DNA from: Agrocybe praecox
Lineage: Eukaryota; Basidiomycota; Agaricomycetes; Agaricales; Agrocybaceae
Assembly: GCA_964017145.1 (NCBI GenBank)
Contig: OZ024847.1
Span: 1,178,001-1,242,000 of the forward strand
Reading direction: 5' to 3'
Length of the DNA stretch: 64,000 bases
Part shown: positions 60,701-64,000 of the stretch, in pieces
Layout: every line of letters starts with the position of its first letter
Position numbering within the stretch: position 1 is the first letter of the stretch
Notes under the pieces: generated by a model
What the model saw: only the letters and a program-made list of their open reading frames with translations
Told to the model about the DNA's origin: nothing
Database searches by the model: none
Made by a program: the position numbers and the translations under genes

Positions 60701-62636
60701 CATCGCTGATTGTTTCCAGCGGGTGCCCCGGAATTACAGATAACCTCCCTTGAGGTTCATCACACAACCTCTTATTTAACCGGAGGCATTGAGAATATTC
60801 CCAAAATTATCAGACCGAGTTTGGGCAAAACCCGGAACTCTGCAGATATGAATGAACAATACATTACAAAACACAGAACTTCACCAGTTGACTGCTAGAA
60901 CCATCTGAGCTTTACGGTAAATCTGTTGAAAATAAGCGACAAGAGCCATGTGCTGAGCATTTCGACGGCTTACTTTTTTTCAGAACAACATCGTCAAGCT
61001 TGGAGATGATGAAAGTGATACATAAAAGTGAATTTGGGTCAAGTTCGTGAAACGTACTGTCTCCACAGTGATAGGCGCCGATGAAGGCATGAGCGGCAAA
61101 TAGTCATTCAAGCTCCAGCTTCGGCCACTGCCGGACGGATGGTGGGCCAGTGAGACGGCTTGGGCGGCCGGGCTCCGGTTAAACCGCCCAAAAGGGGCCC
61201 AGGAAGTATCTTTTCCTGCAGCATGTGCAGATAGGCAGGCACATATATTTTTATGAACGTGAAATCGAATTTTCGAATTGCAAATACATACATGAACGAC
61301 AAATGACGTCTTTATGTAAAGAAAGAAGTCTCTCTTGGAAGTAGTTTTAAGATTAGTTGTTTCAAGCTTTTCTTAACAGACGAGGGAAAACGAGCGACTC
61401 ATGCCACATGTGTATGAGGTCGTTGATGATGATTGATTTTGTCAATGACGAAACTTGGTTCGCGAGCCGCAATAACGTCGAAAGATCGAGCTTTGGCTTC
61501 GAACTTCGTATATGGGTAGCCACAAGCATATGTGCTCTACCGCAAAACTCGTGGAAGACTTCGGGAATAGGATGTAGGGGATAACAGCTTAACTTGTCGC
61601 GATCCTGACTTTTTACGACCTGTAGATGCCACGAACGTCAATCGTATGTTTTAACAATGTGTAAGATACATTTCACCCTCTTCAGCGCCAGACAGCGTAT
61701 CGTGATTCGCCGGATTCGCCGGTGTCTTCGGTATATACGATTGATAGACAAGAATCGAACAAAGCCTGCCATATGAGTCTTGCAAGCCGCCGAAGGTCGT
61801 GAAACGGCGATCTTCAAGACACGTTTCAATATAAGGCAATATATGATTGACGAACCTTATCATCATTTGTCAAGAAGAGAAAATCTATGAAAAACGCACT
61901 CGTTTCAGCGTTTATAGAAACGTACGTACTAGTACATCATGATATATAGATATCAATGAGATGTATCACAGTACAGGAATGCACAGTCGTCTGCTTCGGT
62001 TTATGCTGTCGAAAGCCATAAATATCCACCGCCTCCCCAGGGCGACGAGGCTTTGAATAGAAAAGTCTAATCAGCGGCCAGTCAAAACCTCATATGCAAC
62101 GGTCATGACCGGAATCCATATGCCTTTGTTCTCCCACTGAATCTCTAGGGAAATGCCCATGAGCGCACATGGGTGACCTATGGGTAGTGCGAACGTTCAG
62201 CGCGCACCAGGGTAATGTGTGTTGAAAGGCTACCCAGAGTTCCAAGGGAGCCAGAAAGGCGGCAAGGGTCAAGACGGGCGGAGGAAGTTAATCAGCCTAG
62301 AGATTAGAATACGCACCGAACAACCTTTTCCGAGAACACCTCGAATCAATCCATTACTTATCTCATGTCGTCGAATGATTCTTTAGCCTGGAGAAGTTCA
62401 TCTCTTGAGGAAGAAGAAGACCTGAGTAATGGTTTATAAGTAGAATTTGTTCCATAAGATGGGACATCATGGTCAGAGGGCTCACGCTGTCCATGTTGGC
62501 TGAACAAAATTGGGCGTCGATCGGAGTTTGCCGTAATGCCGTCGTGGGTGTTAGACGGCTTTTGTTCATCACCATGCATTGTCGTTCGAGTTGGTGAAAT
62601 GGTTGAGTTGCTCTCACGATTTCTTCAACGACAACC
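57721..62636. other. 4.9 kb without a supported gene
   Basis: Begins with the promoter region of the peptide precursor (a CTTTAAAG element on the minus strand lies roughly 90 bases upstream). Short frames at 58244-58465, 59338-59628, 59765-59995 and 61108-61302 have no splice partners or families. A perfect 21-base inverted repeat occurs at 59055-59075 and 60305-60326. A GC-rich patch at 61120-61205 stands out from the AT-rich surroundings. Confidence 0.45.
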
Positions 62637-63578
62637 ATGGCCGTCAAAACTTATAGCTGGGTGTCCCTTTGGTTCATACTGACCGTCCCTGTCATTGTTT
62701 GGGATATGGGGTACTGTTTTATGCGGTGAGCAAGGATCTTTTCTTTCCGCAGAGAACAAATCACTTATCCTGTCATGTTTGGACGCTAGGCCTCGTTCGA
62801 TGAAGGTAAAAATTACTTGTACTACTCGAAGGAGAACGGTTTTGGCCAACCTGTTCATCTTTTATATAGGGCGGTGATCTTCACTGGATATGGAAACCTT
62901 ATGCCTTGTATCAAGAGGTGTGTGCTAGTCTTTCGTTTCAGCGGAGTGACGATCGTCCCGGTTCGCCGTACTTACCATATTTCTTTCCGTTCCAGGTGGA
63001 CTATGTATGTGTATCGTATTATACGTTTTGTCTGTCCTTTGACTTACCAGCTTTTATGTTGATAGATTTACGGATTGCCCGCCTTTGAACGCGGAGATGG
63101 GTTCACCAACGCTCAGTGTCAGTGGTGATTTCTTTCCACTGTCGTCTCTAAAAGTCCTGATCTCGGCGCCTCATCCAGCTCTTCTCAACGCAATTGAAAC
63201 CTTGTTGAATATCAGCTATGTCTACCTAGCTCACGTCTCACAATGGCCACCAGCCACTCTGGTAGGGTTCACCGCGGCCACCATGACACTATCAAAGACT
63301 ATCCTTTATTGGGCGCAGGAATACTACTGCGGATTCTGTGCCGTGGGACATAATTCTTGGTCTGACCTGGTTTTCTTGTGGATAATACCTAACGGGTAAG
63401 CAATTAAAGAGAACTCCGATGCATACTCGGTGTTGACTAGAACCTGATCCGTCTTTCCTATAGCCTTTGGATTGTTGTACCCAGCTTCATTATCGTCCGA
63501 TTGGGCAAGGACCTTGCCAAATCCCTCAATTTTGCGGATGCCCAATCCAAGAAACTGGCAGCTGGAAAACGCAACTAA
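62637..63578 (+). CDS. EXPERA-domain (emopamil-binding / TMEM97-like) membrane protein
   Basis: Exons 62637-62725, 62790-62805, 62870-62917, 62996-63004, 63066-63117, 63179-63395 and 63464-63578 join in phase to 181 residues. Exon 4 is only 9 nt (Val-Asp-Tyr). First helix YSWVSLWFILTVPVIVWDMG, then RPRSMKGGDLHWIWKPYALY, YGLPAFERGDGFTNAQ, LLNAIETLLNISYVYL, AATMTLSKTILYW and LWIVVPSFIIVRLGKDL. The EXPERA fold has four membrane helices and includes sterol isomerase EBP and the sigma-2 receptor; Glu and Asp residues in the helices are the usual ligand contacts. Short length and the basic C-terminus (KKLAAGKRN, possibly an ER retention-like tail) fit an ER membrane protein. Substrate unknown. Confidence 0.93.
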
Positions 63579-64000
63579 TTGGAAAAATATGACGGACTCG
63601 GTGTTCTCAATCGAAAGTTTATGATACCCTTGACTATCATCTATAGTAACGCATATACTCGAGTTGATTACTATATAGCCTTTTGGACAGGAATGAACTA
63701 TTTTCAATGATCTCGGCCATCTGAAATCGAGAAAGACCTGTTCGAAGGAAGTTTTTTTTTGTTCGGTGGGGATGACCATCTTACCGCGATGTCCCACTTA
63801 CAAACTCTCCACTGTCACCGATATTGTTGAGGCCTGACTGGTAACCATTCAATGGATGGACTGGTTGTGGTGCTTTAATCAATAAAAGAAGGTTGGGGCT
63901 TGATACTACCCGCCACCTAAATTAATATTTGTCCATGCATGGCTCACTGTCAGTCACTACGATCGAGAGAGAAAACCGTCAGCCTCCTGCTTCTTATATC
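63579..64000. other. 3' flank, no gene seen
   Basis: Downstream of the EXPERA gene to the window edge. The long minus-strand frame at 63324-63797 is antisense to the last exons and is rejected. Confidence 0.5.

Noticed and set aside
63324..63797. Minus-strand ORF of 157 codons
   Set aside because: Mostly antisense to the last two exons of the EXPERA gene; no domain.

Overview
This is nuclear DNA of a filamentous fungus, almost certainly a mushroom-forming basidiomycete (Agaricomycetes). Every recognisable gene is cut by many introns of about 45-70 nt with GT..AG ends. Several proteins belong to families whose form here I know from basidiomycetes: the TYRCYIVW-type multi-pass membrane proteins, the 181-residue EXPERA protein and a Ngaro/DIRS-like tyrosine-recombinase retroelement. 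Exon models were built by hand by matching splice sites and reading phase. Where every exon agrees in phase I say so.

Layout. 0-5 kb: the 5' end of an unknown minus-strand gene, then a bifunctional mitochondrial arginine-biosynthesis gene (ARG5,6 type). 6-13 kb: three tandem genes for secreted type I membrane proteins resembling Atg27/MRH (mannose-6-phosphate-receptor homology) proteins. 14-20 kb: one very long minus-strand gene (1801 codons) with a disordered front and a C-terminal NYN-type nuclease domain. 20-22 kb: an FAD-linked oxidase. 22.6-26.7 kb: a decayed tyrosine-recombinase retroelement with a 32-bp minisatellite inside it, followed by 3 kb of sequence without a convincing gene. 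29.8-33.2 kb: a tandem pair of multi-pass membrane proteins sharing a 13-nt micro-exon. 33.5-35.6 kb: a GDSL/CE16-type esterase divergent from ATG12. 36-50 kb: a gene-poor, simple-sequence-rich stretch with one speculative minus-strand gene near 43-44 kb. 50-57.7 kb, all minus strand: glycyl-tRNA synthetase, a bestrophin-like channel, a small possible mitochondrial protein, and a secreted precursor made of 14 Trp-ended peptide units separated by dibasic sites. 62.6-63.6 kb: an EXPERA-domain membrane protein.

The most striking item is the repeat precursor at 57009-57720. A signal peptide is followed by tandem short peptides, each ending in Trp, separated by KR or RR, and mostly beginning with Glu-Ala or Lys-Ala. 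This has the logic of the yeast alpha-factor precursor and of Kex2-processed repeat proteins. It probably yields several secreted peptides in a few sequence classes and looks undescribed. No maturation enzyme (for example a DUF3328/UstYa homologue) is visible beside it.

Functional themes are mixed. Housekeeping genes (arginine synthesis, GlyRS, ATG12) sit among lineage-specific membrane and secreted proteins. Three Atg27-like genes lie about 22 kb from ATG12, but nothing in the sequence shows that this is more than coincidence.
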